Shown here: in pieces, positions 6,889 through 7,253 of the stretch
Position numbering within the stretch: position 1 is the first letter of the stretch
Layout: each line of letters opens with the position of its first letter
Assembly: GCA_946406585.1 (NCBI GenBank)
Contig: CAMJLI010000100.1
Location: 1 to 7,253, forward strand
Origin: an uncultured Prevotellaceae bacterium
GTDB taxonomy: Bacteria > Bacteroidota > Bacteroidia > Bacteroidales > Bacteroidaceae
Direction: 5' to 3'
DNA: 7,253 nt
Translations under genes and position numbers: made by a program
Notes under the pieces: model-generated
Databases searched by the model: none
The model's input: the letters and a program-made list of their open reading frames with translations, nothing else
Told to the model about the DNA's origin: nothing

Positions 6889-6919
6889 AATTGTAGTCTT
6901 TTTATTGTTTTGTTTTTTT

Positions 6920-7094
6920 CGTTATTTCGTTTTGAGGGTATTTCGTTATTTCATTCTTTTTTGGGGAGGGGTGAGGGTATTTCGTTATTTCATTCTTTTT
7001 TTTGGGGGGGGTGACGGTATTTCGTCATTTCATTCTTTTTTTTGGGGGGGGTGACGTCATTTCGTTTTGACGTTATTTCGTCATTTCGTTTTGA
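6920..7094. repeat. Minisatellite with T8G8 tracts in the leader of the DUF4468-like gene
   Basis: Three tandem units lie at 6933-6971 (39 bp), 6972-7011 (40 bp) and 7012-7051 (40 bp). Each reads TGA[G/C]GGTATTTCGT[T/C]ATTTCATTC, then a T run and a G run. The tracts are T6 then GGGGAGGGG in unit 1, and T8G8 in units 2 and 3. A shorter 16-bp word, CGT[T/C]ATTTCGTTTTGA, flanks the array at 6920-6935, 7055-7070 and 7079-7094. The palindrome TGACGTCA is at 7052-7059. A 40-bp period is not a multiple of three and no gene is supported, so this is non-coding. The array ends about 31 bp before the ATG at 6888. Confidence 0.9.
6946..7060 (-). other. Short upstream reading frames within the repeat array
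   Basis: On the minus strand every unit has ATG-AAA-stop directly behind an A tract: 7033-7025 (TGA), 6993-6985 (TAA) and 6954-6946 (TAA). Two slightly longer frames cross the homopolymers. MTSPPPKKRMK runs from 7060 to 7025 and MTKYRHPPQKKE from 7028 to 6990. The second starts in an ATGA overlap with the stop of the first. Translation is unproven; the frames could be a by-product of the repeat's base content. Confidence 0.2.
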
Positions 7095-7099
7095 CGGTG

Positions 7100-7107
7100 T
7101 AAAAGTA
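7100..7107 (-). promoter_or_regulatory. Possible -7 box for the DUF4468-like gene
   Basis: On the minus strand AATTGTACTTTTACACC contains TACTTTTA, one base off TAnnTTTG. No TTTG is seen at the -33 distance. It is the nearest candidate, because no CAAAnnTA (the minus-strand -7 box read on the plus strand) occurs between 6889 and 7100. If used, the leader would be about 205 nt and would contain the whole repeat array. Confidence 0.4.
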
Positions 7108-7215
7108 CAATTATTTATGAAAATCTCGTATCATTTTTGCCCATAAAAAATGGTGATTATTACGACATGATGCCTTGTTTTGCGACAAAAATCGCGAATG
7201 AGCACTATAAATGTC

Positions 7216-7235
7216 GCATTTGCCATGACAAATGC
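7216..7235. repeat. 7-bp inverted repeat GCATTTG/CAAATGC
   Basis: GCATTTG (7216-7222) and CAAATGC (7229-7235) are exact reverse complements around a 6-base spacer, CCATGA. Neither strand has a T tract after it, so it is not an obvious terminator. It may be an operator-like site or part of a dispersed intergenic element. Confidence 0.4.
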
Positions 7236-7253
7236 TCGAAAAAGGAAAAAAAA

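Larger units (their letters stand above)
7098..7253. other. AT-rich non-coding stretch at the right edge
   Basis: No convincing gene is present. Short frames run open to the window edge on both strands, which is expected in AT-rich DNA. The stretch contains a possible promoter at 7100-7107 and a hairpin at 7216-7235. Together with 6889-7097, it makes a 365-base region without a supported gene. Confidence 0.6.

Noticed and set aside
6851..7054. Plus-strand frame reading repeated FRYFILF...GG through the minisatellite
   Set aside because: The aromatic and Gly repeats come from T and G tracts. It starts inside the opposite gene's signal peptide region, and a 40-bp period cannot keep a repeated protein frame.
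6920..7094. CRISPR array
   Set aside because: The units are directly adjacent with no unique spacers, and no cas genes are present.
7131..7253. Small open frames at the right edge: minus-strand 7226-7131 (31 codons) and plus-strand 7167 to the edge with a Cys-rich CRICHDKC stretch
   Set aside because: Frames on both strands are open at once, which is expected by chance in AT-rich DNA. There is no start-site signal or family match.

Overview
The window looks like chromosomal DNA from a Bacteroidetes bacterium, most likely Prevotella or a close relative. Three things point there. First, promoters match the Bacteroidetes consensus (TTTG, about 20 bp, TAnnTTTG). Second, translation starts are A/T-rich and lack Shine-Dalgarno motifs. 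Third, most genes encode exported proteins, and every predicted signal peptidase I substrate has Gln right after the cleavage site. The protein families (DUF1846, a Mip-like FKBP lipoprotein, a long GH9 glycosidase, an exported SagB-type nitroreductase, a DUF4468-like protein) fit that group. No mobile element, CRISPR array, rRNA or tRNA was seen.

Layout. Bases 1-834 (+) hold the C-terminal part of a DUF1846/UPF0371 protein whose start lies outside the window. Its end overlaps the end of a convergent gene, 801-1982 (-), for an exported protein I do not recognise. A divergent intergenic region (1983-2196) carries a full consensus promoter for that gene and a -7 box for 2197-2709 (+), an FKBP-type prolyl isomerase lipoprotein. 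A strong two-way terminator (2713-2760) separates it from 2792-5323 (-), a GH9 family glycoside hydrolase. Upstream of GH9 on the same strand are an exported nitroreductase (5412-6032) with its own consensus promoter and a DUF4468-like exported protein (6154-6888). Bases 6889-7253 are non-coding and contain a tandem repeat with paired homopolymer tracts.

How the genes relate. Five of the six proteins are predicted to act in the periplasm or outer membrane. The three minus-strand genes at 6888-2792 are co-oriented. The nitroreductase has a promoter, whereas I found no consensus promoter in the 88 bp before GH9, so these two may be co-transcribed. No SusC/SusD pair is present, so GH9 is not visibly part of a polysaccharide utilisation locus here. 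No shared pathway can be asserted.

The most unusual part is the leader of the DUF4468-like gene. Three roughly 40-bp tandem units each carry a T tract and a G tract (T8G8 in two of them). On the mRNA strand each unit also reads as a minimal ATG-AAA-stop frame behind an A tract. I did not find a clearly new multi-gene system.
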